This document shows, in pieces, positions 43,784 to 53,212 of a stretch of DNA of 64,000 nucleotides. The position numbers and the translations under genes were made by a program. The notes below the pieces were generated by a model. The model ran no database searches. It was not told where the DNA came from and saw only the letters and a list, made by a program, of their open reading frames with translations. The stretch lies in assembly GCF_007752935.1 (NCBI RefSeq), contig NZ_CP036319.1:496001-560000 (forward strand). The letters run 5' to 3'. The DNA is from Crateriforma conspicua (lineage in GTDB: Bacteria; Planctomycetota; Planctomycetia; Pirellulales; Pirellulaceae). Positions within the stretch are counted from its first letter, which is position 1. Each line of letters opens with the position of its first letter.

Positions 43784-46642
43784 ATGAACGACGGTGATTT
43801 GGTTGCAGAGTTTGTCGAAGAGGCTCGAGAACATCTCGGGTGCGTTGAGATGCAACTACTGCAGATCGAGGCATTGGGTGCCGACATCAACGACGACTTG
43901 GTCAATACGGTGTTCCGATCCATCCACAGTGTGAAGGGGGCCGCCGGTTTCCTTGGTCTGAACCAGATCAATCAAGTTGCCCACCGGTTGGAGAACGTGC
44001 TGGGACGCGTTCGTGACCATCAACTGGTTCCCGACCCCTTCAATGTCGACGTGATGCTGAAAGCTGCCGATCGTCTTTCGACCATGATCGAAGACATCGA
44101 CCAAAGCAATGCAACCGACAACGCGGAACTGTGTGAAAAGCTGGACCAACTGCTGGCCGACGCCCCAACGGAAACTCCCGTCGAAGCCGATCAGCACTCG
44201 TCGCCCGACGACGTCGTGGTTCAAGACGACGCCGCCGAAATCGAAGCCGAAGCTCAAGCGGACGCCGAAGTCAAACCGGCATCAGGACGTCGGAAATCCA
44301 CACGACGCAAGACGAGCACACGAAAGAAGGCGACGCCACGGAAAAAGACCGCCAGTGCCGCCAAGGCGGATCAGCCAGCGAACGAATCGGTTGACGCCGA
44401 TGCGTCCAAGGCCGATACGGACGAAAAAGATCGTGATGCGGCCAAGGGTGCCGAAACCATGTTGGAAACGGCATCGACCGGTGTCGCGGCAGCCGCCAGC
44501 GCGGGATCTAAACGCGGGGCAAAGGCCGCCCGCGCCGCCGACGGAAAGCCGGCCGGTTCCAGCAGCCCGGAAGCAAGCATTCGCGTCGGTGTTCGCGTCC
44601 TGGACCGGCTGATGAACCTTGCCGGCGAATTGGTCCTCAGCCGCAACCAACTGTTGCGAGTGTTGGCACAACAGGGGACCGACACCGTTGCCTTGGATTC
44701 GATCGCCAGTGGTCTGGATCAGGTGACCACCGAACTGCAAGAAACCATCATGCAGACGCGGATGCAACCGATCGGCAACGTGTTCAACAAATTCCCGCGG
44801 GTCGTTCGTGACTTGGCATCGTCGCTGAACAAGTCGATCGACCTGCAGATGGAAGGCACCGAGGTCGAAACCGACAAGACGATTGTCGAAGCCATTGCGG
44901 ATCCGTTGACTCACCTGGTACGCAATTCCTGTGACCACGGCATCGAAACCCCTCAGGTCCGTGAAGCGGCGGGCAAGCCGTCCACCGGAACCGTGTTGTT
45001 GCGGGCCTATCACCAAGCCGGCAAGGTAATGATCGAAATTCGCGATGACGGTGCGGGAATGGACCCGGACGTCTTGCGAAACAAGGCCGTCGAAAAGGGG
45101 GTCATTTCTGCGGATGCGGCATCACGAATGAGCGATCGCGATGCGGTGAATTTGATTTTTGCACCGGGCTTTTCCACCGCCGGTCAGGTGACCGACGTCA
45201 GCGGTCGCGGCGTCGGTATGGATGTCGTGCGAACGAACATCGAAAACATCGGCGGCAACGTCGAAGTCGAATCCGAACTCGGTCGTGGCAGCGTGATCCG
45301 AATCACCTTGCCGCTGACATTGGCCATTGTGCCATCGATGATCGTTTCGTTGGGCGAACGACGTTATGCCCTGCCCCAAACAAATATCGTCGAATTGGTT
45401 CAAACCGATGGGAAAGAAAAACGCATTGATCACGTCGGCAACGCGGAGGTCCTGCACCTGCGTGGCGCCCTGATCCCGTTGGTTCGTCTGGCCGACATCT
45501 TGTCACTGCCACCCGCGGACGAATCCGAAGAACCGAAATCATCCGTCCAGCAAGATGACCAGATTGTGGTCGTCGAATCGGGACGTGTCCGTTTTGCTTT
45601 GGCGGTTGATCGTGTGTTGGACAGCGAAGAAATCGTCGTCAAACCTCTGGGACGCCACCTTGCCAATCTGCCGCTGCTGGCCGGTTCCACCATCCTGGGC
45701 GATGGTCGTGTTGCCATGATCCTGGATGCGGCCGGGATCGCTGGATCGGTCCAGTTGTCGCTGGATGCCGAAAGTCAGGATGACCGCGGTGATTCACACA
45801 CCGATGGTGAATCCCTGATCGACAAGCACCGGATGGTCCTGTTGTCGGTCAGCAAGGACGATCACTTTGCATTGCCGATGGACATCGTCAGCCGCATCGA
45901 ACGGGTGGCGGTGACCGATATCGACAATCTGGGCAGCCAAATGGTGCTGAAGTACCGCGGCGGAACGTTGCCATTGGTAACGATCGACAGTGTCGTTTCG
46001 GTGACCGAGGTCGACCAGACCGACACGGTGCATGTCATTGTCTTCAAGGTGTACGGCCACGAAGCGGGATTGGTCGCGCCCCACTTGAACGACATCTGCG
46101 AATGCTCGATCAGCCTGGACAGTGACCGGGGGCGTGAACCGGGGGTGGCCGGGATCACCGTGATCGAAGAACAGTCGACTCGTCTGTTGGATCTGTACGG
46201 TCTGACCGAACTGGCACGCCCCGAATGGTTCGAAGGAAACAACGAACTGGATGCCGATCGTCCGGCCGAATTGCTGGTCTGTGAAGACAGCGCGTTCTTC
46301 CGAAACTTCTTGGTCCGATTTTTGGAAGACGAAGGCCACAACGTGACCTCTTGCGAGGACGGCGAAGAAGGGTGGGTCGCCCTGAACGAAAACCCACAGA
46401 AGTATGACTTGTTGGTCACCGATGTGGAAATGCCCGAACTGGATGGCATCGAACTGACACGTCGAATTCGCGGGTCCGAAAACCTGAGCCACCTGCCCGT
46501 CATCGCGTTGACCAGCTTGGCGGATGAAGCATCCACCAAGCGTGGCTTTGAAGCGGGGGTTAGCGACTACCAAGTCAAGATGAACAAGCCCGAATTGAAA
46601 AGCAGCATTCAAACCCAACTGTCAAAGGTGTTCGCAAAATGA
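43784..46642 (+). CDS. cheA: Hybrid chemotaxis histidine kinase CheA with two CheW-like regions and REC
   Basis: This is a 952-residue protein. Domains in order: Hpt (~1-120) with His48 in RSIHSVKGAAGF; a ~145-residue low-complexity linker whose part 168-190 is Lys/Arg/Thr-rich like histone H1 tails; P3 dimerisation (~265-330); HATPase with HLVRNSCDHGIE, DDGAGMD and GRGVGMDVV (~350-510); a first CheW-like region (~512-660); a second (~682-805); and a REC domain (~828-952) with acceptor Asp880 in LVTDVEMPELDG. No separate P2 domain is seen. This resembles the CheA-REC of FrzE or ChpA-type systems rather than E. coli CheA. A GGAAG site lies 12 nt before the ATG. The stop overlaps cheW as ATGA. 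Confidence 0.93.
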   Translation: MNDGDLVAEFVEEAREHLGCVEMQLLQIEALGADINDDLVNTVFRSIHSVKGAAGFLGLNQINQVAHRLENVLGRVRDHQLVPDPFNVDVMLKAADRLSTMIEDIDQSNATDNAELCEKLDQLLADAPTETPVEADQHSSPDDVVVQDDAAEIEAEAQADAEVKPASGRRKSTRRKTSTRKKATPRKKTASAAKADQPANESVDADASKADTDEKDRDAAKGAETMLETASTGVAAAASAGSKRGAKAARAADGKPAGSSSPEASIRVGVRVLDRLMNLAGELVLSRNQLLRVLAQQGTDTVALDSIASGLDQVTTELQETIMQTRMQPIGNVFNKFPRVVRDLASSLNKSIDLQMEGTEVETDKTIVEAIADPLTHLVRNSCDHGIETPQVREAAGKPSTGTVLLRAYHQAGKVMIEIRDDGAGMDPDVLRNKAVEKGVISADAASRMSDRDAVNLIFAPGFSTAGQVTDVSGRGVGMDVVRTNIENIGGNVEVESELGRGSVIRITLPLTLAIVPSMIVSLGERRYALPQTNIVELVQTDGKEKRIDHVGNAEVLHLRGALIPLVRLADILSLPPADESEEPKSSVQQDDQIVVVESGRVRFALAVDRVLDSEEIVVKPLGRHLANLPLLAGSTILGDGRVAMILDAAGIAGSVQLSLDAESQDDRGDSHTDGESLIDKHRMVLLSVSKDDHFALPMDIVSRIERVAVTDIDNLGSQMVLKYRGGTLPLVTIDSVVSVTEVDQTDTVHVIVFKVYGHEAGLVAPHLNDICECSISLDSDRGREPGVAGITVIEEQSTRLLDLYGLTELARPEWFEGNNELDADRPAELLVCEDSAFFRNFLVRFLEDEGHNVTSCEDGEEGWVALNENPQKYDLLVTDVEMPELDGIELTRRIRGSENLSHLPVIALTSLADEASTKRGFEAGVSDYQVKMNKPELKSSIQTQLSKVFAK

Positions 46643-47133
46643 CTGACCAATTAACAACCGATGCAGCGGATAGCGAGTCCAAGATTCAATTGGTCACGTT
46701 TCGCGTGAATGACATCCTGCTGGGGATCTCGATCGACTGTGTTCAAGAGATCAATCGTTTGCTGGATGTCACGGCCGTGCCCGGTGCCAGCCGTCTGATT
46801 CATGGCGTGGTCAATCTGCGTGGCGAAGTCGTCACCGTGATTGATGCCCATCAGTTGTTCGGCGTTCGGTCACAGACCAACCCCGAGAATCAACGGAACT
46901 TGGTTCTGCGGGTCGATGGCGAACAGATCGGCATCCTGGTCGACGAAATCGCCGACATCCTGACGATCCGGCAATGCGATTTGTCGCCACGTCCGTCCAA
47001 CCTTCGCTCGGTCGACCGACGTTTCATTGATTCGGTCTTCCTGACCAGCGGCAGCATCGTCGTCGTCCTGGACGCGAGCAGTCTGGTCAATGCGATTGAC
47101 CAATCGGACAAGGCAGAACCGGCTTTGGCCTGA
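46639..47133 (+). CDS. cheW: Chemotaxis adaptor CheW
   Basis: This 164-residue single CheW domain (~16-155) shows IQLVTFRVNDILLGISIDCVQEI, GVVNLRGEVVTVIDA and VLRVDGEQIGILVDEIAD, as in adaptors that join CheA to receptors. The ATG overlaps the cheA stop (ATGA), so translation is coupled. Together with the two CheW-like regions in CheA, the array has three CheW-type folds available. Confidence 0.93.
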   Translation: MTDQLTTDAADSESKIQLVTFRVNDILLGISIDCVQEINRLLDVTAVPGASRLIHGVVNLRGEVVTVIDAHQLFGVRSQTNPENQRNLVLRVDGEQIGILVDEIADILTIRQCDLSPRPSNLRSVDRRFIDSVFLTSGSIVVVLDASSLVNAIDQSDKAEPALA

Positions 47134-47269
47134 ACAACAACACTCTGATCGTCCGGTCATCGACGGGGCGATCTTTCGAATGAAAACAAACTTGCGATGG
47201 TCATTCGGCTGACGTTGTCGAACATCGCGTTTTGGAATTTTGCGTCTCCCCACAACGCAGGAACTTCTG

Positions 47270-49675
47270 ATGAAAGTCTTTCGATCGTTCGCCCTTCGCG
47301 GGCGTCTAATGTCCGCATTTCTTGTTTGCGGACTGGCACCAATGTTGGCCGTTTCTGTTTGGAACGCGATGTCATCGCGCAGCGGGAACGCACGCCTTGC
47401 TGAGCAGGCGAATGACGACCTGCGTGACAAGTTGGAAGCCCAACTGTCAGCGATTCGCGATCTGAAGAAACAAGAGATCGAGGACTACTTTGGCACCATC
47501 GAAAACCAAGTGGTGACGATGAGCCAAAGTCCCGCGATCGTCGACGCGATGGTCGAATTCACCGATGCTTTTCATCGCAACGCGGTGGAACGCGACTTGT
47601 CCGATGATGACTTGGTGGCGATGCAACGCGATCTGGCCCAGTACTATCAAGTCGACTTTTCGCAAAAGTACCATCTGGAAAACGATCAGCGCGATGCCGA
47701 TGCAATGGCACGCTTGAATCGTTTGCCGGGCTACGCCCTGGCCATGCAGCACGCCTACATTGGTGCGAACCCACATCCGCTGGGTGAAAAGTCGAATCTG
47801 GACAATGCGGAAACGGGCACCGAGTACGATCGTCTGCACGAAAAGTATCACCCCAGCATTCGTGATTTCCTGGAACGATTTGGCTACTACGACATCTTTC
47901 TGGTCGATGCCAAGACGGGCAACATCGTCTACAGCGTGTTCAAGGAACTGGACTATGGCACCAGCCTTAGTGATGGCGCGTTCGCCGATACCAATTTTGG
48001 ACGCGTGTTTCAGCAAACGGTGAAGTTGAATGACACCAGCCAAAGTCTGCTGGTCGATTTCGAGTGTTATTGGCCCAGCTATGAGGCACCCGCCAGCTTT
48101 ATTGCCAGCCCCATTCGAAACAACGACGAAACGATCGGTGTCTTGATTTTTCAAATGCCGGTCGACCGTATTAACCAGTTGATGGCCCGTGATTCGGGAC
48201 TGGGCCAAACTTGCGAAACGTTGATGGTGGCGGCGGACGGTCGCCAACGTTGTGATTCGCGGGTTTCACCCCAACAACACAACCTGGTGAATGCTTTTCG
48301 CGGCAAACAACAGCCGATCCATACGTCCCTGGTTCAGCGAGCGTTGACCGGCCAAAGTGGCGTGTGTGATACGGCCAACTATCTGGGGACCGACGTCGTC
48401 AGTGCTTATGCACCGCTGAAGTTGGGTGGGTTGGACTGGGCGATCATCACCGATGTCGGCCGTGATGAAGCCTATGCATCGATCAACAGCACATTGGCCA
48501 TGACCAACGACATCCAAAGTGCGGGTGTCTGGAATTCGATTCTGGCATTCGTGTTGGCATCAATCGCAATCGGTGGCTTTTCGGTTTGGTTCACGCGAAC
48601 CCTGACGGATCCGATGCACGCAACGGTCGAAAGCCTGCAGCAAATTGCCGAAGGCGATGGAGACCTGACCCGCCGATTGGACGAAACCCGCTTTGGCGAA
48701 TTCGGTGAAATCGCACGCAGCTTCAATCGCTTTGCCGACCGTTTGCACGGCATGATCACATCGCTGGCACAAAACGCCAGCACGCTGAACGATACCAGCG
48801 AACACCTGAGCCAATCGGCACGCGATCTGAGTGCCGGCGCGCAGCAAAGCAAGACGCAATCGTCGGCCATGGGAAGCGCCGCGGAAGAACTGTCGATCAA
48901 CATGCAGGGCATGGCCGATAGCACCGGCGAAATTTCCAGTGGAATCGAAGGCGTTTCCCGAGCGGTCGAAGAAATGCGTCAGACCATTCGCGAGATCGCC
49001 AGCAATGCGGAGCAGTCCGCGGATGTGGCCGGTCAAGCCGCCGATGCCGCGCAGCAGTCCAATGAAAAAGTCGGTGGCATGGGAATCGCCGCCCAAGAAA
49101 TCGGCAAGGTCATTGACGTCATCCAAGACATCGCCGAACAGACCAACCTGTTGGCACTGAATGCGACGATCGAAGCGGCCCGTGCGGGTGAAGCCGGACA
49201 AGGGTTCGCGGTCGTTGCCCACGAAGTCAAACAGTTGGCGATGCAAACCGCCACGGCCACCGATGACATTCGTCACCGGATCGAAACGATGCAACGCAGC
49301 ACCGATGACGCGGTGCAGTCCATCCAGGCGATCAGCGAAGTGATCGACCGAGTCAACCAACTCAGTCGTTTGATCGCATCCGCTGTCGAAGAGCAAAGCA
49401 TCACCACCGAACAGATTGCCGAACACATCGGCGGAACGGCCGAATTGGCCAGCACCGTCGCCCGTGGTGTTGCCGAATCGGCAAACGCCAGCCGCGAAAT
49501 CACTGAAAACATTAGCCACGTCGAAGGCGTGCTGAACGATACGGTGACCAACGCGTCCGCCAATGCGGACAGCGGCGAACAGTTGTTGCAACTGGCCGAC
49601 GACATGCAACGTTTGGTGTCGCAGTTCAAGTTGTCCGAGTCTTCGCAGCCGAAAAAGTTTGCGGCCAACGCCTAG
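47270..49675 (+). CDS. Methyl-accepting chemotaxis protein
   Basis: This 801-residue receptor starts at ATG 47270 (GGAAC nearby); the TTG at 47240 is not needed. TM1 spans ~13-33, a large ~385-residue extracytoplasmic sensor (~41-418) contains a double-Cache-like region ([23 protein letters not shown]; later [20 protein letters not shown]), TM2 spans ~419-442, and a HAMP domain (~442-496) follows. The signalling domain has the conserved tip [21 protein letters not shown] (~residues 623-643). There is no C-terminal pentapeptide for CheB/CheR tethering. The ligand is unknown. Its place between cheW and cheB suggests it is the system's own receptor. Confidence 0.93.
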   Translation: MKVFRSFALRGRLMSAFLVCGLAPMLAVSVWNAMSSRSGNARLAEQANDDLRDKLEAQLSAIRDLKKQEIEDYFGTIENQVVTMSQSPAIVDAMVEFTDAFHRNAVERDLSDDDLVAMQRDLAQYYQVDFSQKYHLENDQRDADAMARLNRLPGYALAMQHAYIGANPHPLGEKSNLDNAETGTEYDRLHEKYHPSIRDFLERFGYYDIFLVDAKTGNIVYSVFKELDYGTSLSDGAFADTNFGRVFQQTVKLNDTSQSLLVDFECYWPSYEAPASFIASPIRNNDETIGVLIFQMPVDRINQLMARDSGLGQTCETLMVAADGRQRCDSRVSPQQHNLVNAFRGKQQPIHTSLVQRALTGQSGVCDTANYLGTDVVSAYAPLKLGGLDWAIITDVGRDEAYASINSTLAMTNDIQSAGVWNSILAFVLASIAIGGFSVWFTRTLTDPMHATVESLQQIAEGDGDLTRRLDETRFGEFGEIARSFNRFADRLHGMITSLAQNASTLNDTSEHLSQSARDLSAGAQQSKTQSSAMGSAAEELSINMQGMADSTGEISSGIEGVSRAVEEMRQTIREIASNAEQSADVAGQAADAAQQSNEKVGGMGIAAQEIGKVIDVIQDIAEQTNLLALNATIEAARAGEAGQGFAVVAHEVKQLAMQTATATDDIRHRIETMQRSTDDAVQSIQAISEVIDRVNQLSRLIASAVEEQSITTEQIAEHIGGTAELASTVARGVAESANASREITENISHVEGVLNDTVTNASANADSGEQLLQLADDMQRLVSQFKLSESSQPKKFAANA

Positions 49676-49706
49676 TGCGTTTGGCTTATCGATGAAAGAT
49701 CAATCC

Positions 49707-50804
49707 ATGTCCATTTCTGCACTTGTTGTTGACGATTCGCTTCTGTTTCGCAAAGTCGTTCGTGACTGTCTGGCCCAAATCGGTGACGTCGAAGTCATCG
49801 GCGTCGCGGGGGACGGCAAAGCGGCGGTCGAAAAGATTCGGCGATTCCGACCGGATGTTGTCACGCTGGATGTCGAAATGCCCGGCATGGACGGCTTGGC
49901 GGTCTTGCGACAGATCAAACGCGATCGTCTGCCGACCAAGATCATCATGCTGAGCGCTCTGACCGAACGGGGCGCCGACGCTACGACCGAAGCGTTGTCG
50001 TTGGGGGCATTCGATTTCATCTTGAAGCCCAGTCACGGCAGCCCGGAAAAAAACCTGGCCGACCTGAAAGAACAGCTATCCCAGCGGATTTCCGCGGTTC
50101 GTCGGCGTCCGACATCGGCATCCAAAACGATCAAGCCTGCCATTCCGCGTTCACCGCGAACGGCCATGGTCACCAAACGTGCCGTTGCCAATCCATCGCG
50201 GCGTGCCGCCGGTTTGATCGAAGCGGTTCTGATTGGCATTTCCACCGGAGGTCCCAAGGCCCTGCGAGCGTTGTTGACGCAACTGCCCGCCGATTATTCG
50301 GTGCCGATCATCATTGTCCAACACATGCCTCCGATGTTTACCGCGTCGATGGCCCGCGACATTGATCGTCATGCCAAGTTGGACGTGGTTGAAGCCGCCG
50401 ACGAAATGCCATTGGTCGGTGGGACCGCCTACATCGCGCCCGGTGGCAAACACTTGGAAGTGCACCGTGTGGCCGGTTCGCTGCGGGCACGTGTCACCGA
50501 CGCGCCACCGGAACGCAACTGCAAACCCAGCGTCAACGTGATGTTCCGATCCGCCAGTGATGCCACCGGTGGAAGAGTATTGGGGGCCATCATGACCGGC
50601 ATGGGCGATGACGGTTTGGCGGGATGTCAACACCTGCGAAATGCCGGTGGAACCGTCTGGGCCCAAGACGAAGCGTCGTGCACCGTTTTCGGAATGCCGC
50701 GCCAGATCATCGAAGCGGGATTGGCCGACCGCATCTTGCCGCTGAACCAGTTCGCGGATGCTTTAATTCAGACCGGACAGAAACGGTTGGCAGTTTGTCA
50801 CTGA
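49707..50804 (+). CDS. cheB: Chemotaxis methylesterase/glutamine deamidase CheB
   Basis: This 365-residue protein has an N-terminal REC domain (Asp10, acceptor Asp55 in LDVEMPGMDG, Lys in LKPSHG) and, after a Pro/Thr-rich linker, a methylesterase domain. The catalytic Ser lies in GISTGGPKAL, the His in VQHMPPMFT and the Asp in TGMGDDGLAG. CheB-P removes receptor methyl groups to reset sensitivity. ATG 49707 yields the typical MSISALVVDDS; the ATG at 49692 is an alternative. It follows the receptor gene by 31 bp. Confidence 0.94.
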   Translation: MSISALVVDDSLLFRKVVRDCLAQIGDVEVIGVAGDGKAAVEKIRRFRPDVVTLDVEMPGMDGLAVLRQIKRDRLPTKIIMLSALTERGADATTEALSLGAFDFILKPSHGSPEKNLADLKEQLSQRISAVRRRPTSASKTIKPAIPRSPRTAMVTKRAVANPSRRAAGLIEAVLIGISTGGPKALRALLTQLPADYSVPIIIVQHMPPMFTASMARDIDRHAKLDVVEAADEMPLVGGTAYIAPGGKHLEVHRVAGSLRARVTDAPPERNCKPSVNVMFRSASDATGGRVLGAIMTGMGDDGLAGCQHLRNAGGTVWAQDEASCTVFGMPRQIIEAGLADRILPLNQFADALIQTGQKRLAVCH

Positions 50805-50907
50805 TCCGCAGCGGACATCGCACAACGGTCAACCGCCGGCCATTTCGACGACAGCATCACGCATCGAAATCAACTCATCCATTTCCTTGACACTTCGTAC
50901 CAACACC

Positions 50908-51735
50908 ATGCAAGCAACTGTGGAACGGCATCAATTGGATCGCGTTCGCGGATTGGCGAAACAATTGTGTGGCATCCATTTGGATGGATCCAAGGACTAT
51001 CTCATTCGACGTCGCCTGAATGAGTTGATGGTGGATGAAAAAATCGACAATCTGCAAGACTTGCTGGCGTTGGCCGAAGCCCCGTACAACCGCAAGATCC
51101 GCGAGCGGATGGTGGATGCGCTGACCACACACGAAACGCTGTTCTTTCGTGACAAGTCACCGTTCGACGCGCTGACGCAGCACATCATTCCGAAGCTGTA
51201 CCGCGAAGCCGTCGGTCGACCAAGATTGCGGATCTGGTCCGCGGCCTGCAGCACCGGTCAAGAACCCTACAGTCTTGCGATCGCGTGCCTGGAATCGTTG
51301 CCCGAACGGTCCCGGTGGGATATCCGCATCGACGCCTCGGACGTCTCGGTTGGTACCGTGGAAGCCGCCAAGCGTGGAAGGTTCCAGAATTTCGAACTTT
51401 CGCGTGGTTTAAGCCCACAGCAGCAAAGCCGGTACTTTCGTCGCGAAGGCAATGATTATCGAATCGTTGACGAAGTCCGAGGAATGGTGAACTTCCAAGT
51501 CAACAATCTGCTGACATCCACGCCGCCCGGTCATGACTATGACGTGATCATGTGTCGCAACGTCGCGATCTACTTCACGCCGGCCGACCGACGTCGGATT
51601 TATCAAAAGATGGCCTCGGCGCTTCGGCCCCAGGGCTCTTTGTTTTTGGGGTGTAGCGAGGTGCCCACCAACGTCAGCGACCTTTTCAAGACGGTCCCGC
51701 TTGGACGCGCCACCAGTTATCAGCGGATCGGCTGA
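50908..51735 (+). CDS. cheR: Chemotaxis receptor methyltransferase CheR
   Basis: This 275-residue S-adenosylmethionine-dependent enzyme methylates receptor glutamates. The N-terminal helical domain (residues ~1-75) precedes the SAM fold with WSAACSTGQEPYSLA, DASDVSVGTVEAA and DVIMCRNVAIYF. Length and layout are those of standard CheR without TPR extension, in accord with the receptor lacking a tethering pentapeptide. ATG 50908 is chosen over the TTG at 50887. Its 3' end overlaps the convergent prepilin-peptidase-like gene by 16 bp. Confidence 0.94.
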   Translation: MQATVERHQLDRVRGLAKQLCGIHLDGSKDYLIRRRLNELMVDEKIDNLQDLLALAEAPYNRKIRERMVDALTTHETLFFRDKSPFDALTQHIIPKLYREAVGRPRLRIWSAACSTGQEPYSLAIACLESLPERSRWDIRIDASDVSVGTVEAAKRGRFQNFELSRGLSPQQQSRYFRREGNDYRIVDEVRGMVNFQVNNLLTSTPPGHDYDVIMCRNVAIYFTPADRRRIYQKMASALRPQGSLFLGCSEVPTNVSDLFKTVPLGRATSYQRIG

Positions 51736-53111
51736 TCGTTTGGATCTGGATCGGTGACACGCTGGACCATCGATTGATCGTCCGGCGGTGTGTCCCGCAC
51801 GTCGGATGCCACATCACGGTCGAACGCATCAACATGGTCCGAATCGTCATCGCGGGGGCGGTCTTCGTCGCGTGCCGGTTCGTGCAACCACCACGGGATG
51901 GCCAAAACGCATGCGGCCGCCACAATCATCACCCAGGGATGCCCCACGCTGCCCGGCCACCACGTAGCATTTTCGGTGGCGGCCCAAACGGTGATTTGAA
52001 TCGACGTGGCAATTGGCAGTGTGACGGCGAACCGACCCAGTGCGTCAGCCCAACGCCTGGGAATCAGCAACGCCAGCAGCGATGCCGCCACCAATACCGA
52101 CGGCAACGCCTGCCATCCGACGATCACAGCGGGCACGGCGATCATCAAGATCAAGTCGACCAAGCGTCGGCTACTGTCGGCTAGCGGGCTGAGTTTCAAA
52201 TCTGCTTGGTTGCACAAACCTCGTGCCAGCGAACGTCCCGCGAAACCCGCGGCCGCCAATGCCGTCAACAACCGTGCGGCGGCATCCAGGATGCCCGCAT
52301 TGTTCTGCCAATTCTGTGACACCAGCGATGCCGCATCGTTGATTTGGTCGATGCGATAGAAACGCCAGTCGACGACCAGCAAGCTGGGGAACATCAATGG
52401 GATCACCAACAGTGTGATCGCAGCGAATGTGACCAACCGCGAGGGCAAGCGGTTGCCGTCGAAACGGATCAGACCGAACGCCCAGCCGATGGAAAGGCCG
52501 ACGACTTGAAACGCCAACAAGTACCAAACGTCGGGATCGACCACACGGCTGTGAAGAACGCTGCGGGCCGCGTCGATGGCCTGGCCGGGCGGGCTGAATC
52601 CGTGGATCACCGCGATGCCGATCGACGTCAGCGACAATCCCACCGCCGCTTCGACAATCGGGTATCGCGGCGAAATGGGCAATCGGCACGTCCGGCATCG
52701 ACCTTGGACCGCCATCCAGCCCAGCACCGGGAAATTGTCGCGGGCCAACAACTGGGTGCCGCAACGTGGGCAATGCGATCGCCCGCCCAAGCCACGTCCC
52801 AGCGGCATTCGCCAGGCGACGACGTTCAAGAAACTTCCGATCGCCGATGCCACCCACAGCATCCAACCGACGATGACCACTTCGACCATGCGCGGAAGGA
52901 TCAATTCGCCGATGCGAAAGTGCGGATGCGCGCGTTGAATCCACCACGCACCGCCCCACACGTAAACCGTGGCGATTGCCAGCAGGGCAAAGATCGTTGC
53001 CCAGAACATCCAGGGGACGCGGGACCATCGGAATCGTCTGTGTCGTGCGGCCAAGCCTGTCTGAACCGAATGAAGAATGGTGCGAAATGGAACAGGAACG
53101 GGCGGAATCAA
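51720..53111 (-). CDS. Prepilin-peptidase-like (A24/PilD N-domain) membrane protein
   Basis: This ~463-residue polytopic protein contains the DiS_P_DiS domain of type IV prepilin peptidases: SFLNVVAWRMPLGRG, then two CxxC pairs (CPRCG and CRTC) and RYPIVEAAVGL. In true A24 peptidases two Asp residues and a GxGD motif follow in the TM bundle; I see no GxGD, and the following ~300 residues are TM segments mixed with Arg-rich loops. The start is TTG at 53111, or possibly ATG 53009. It may be a catalytically altered paralogue. Position next to cheR suggests, but does not prove, a link to pili. Confidence 0.7.
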   Translation of the reverse strand: MIPPVPVPFRTILHSVQTGLAARHRRFRWSRVPWMFWATIFALLAIATVYVWGGAWWIQRAHPHFRIGELILPRMVEVVIVGWMLWVASAIGSFLNVVAWRMPLGRGLGGRSHCPRCGTQLLARDNFPVLGWMAVQGRCRTCRLPISPRYPIVEAAVGLSLTSIGIAVIHGFSPPGQAIDAARSVLHSRVVDPDVWYLLAFQVVGLSIGWAFGLIRFDGNRLPSRLVTFAAITLLVIPLMFPSLLVVDWRFYRIDQINDAASLVSQNWQNNAGILDAAARLLTALAAAGFAGRSLARGLCNQADLKLSPLADSSRRLVDLILMIAVPAVIVGWQALPSVLVAASLLALLIPRRWADALGRFAVTLPIATSIQITVWAATENATWWPGSVGHPWVMIVAAACVLAIPWWLHEPARDEDRPRDDDSDHVDAFDRDVASDVRDTPPDDQSMVQRVTDPDPNDQPIR

Positions 53112-53212
53112 GTGAACTTTGACGGCCCGGATGCTGGTGGTGTGAATTTGACCAGCCGATAAGCTCAGGTGGAAACTGATTGTATGCCAACCCGGTCGCC
53201 ACTGAACCGCCC

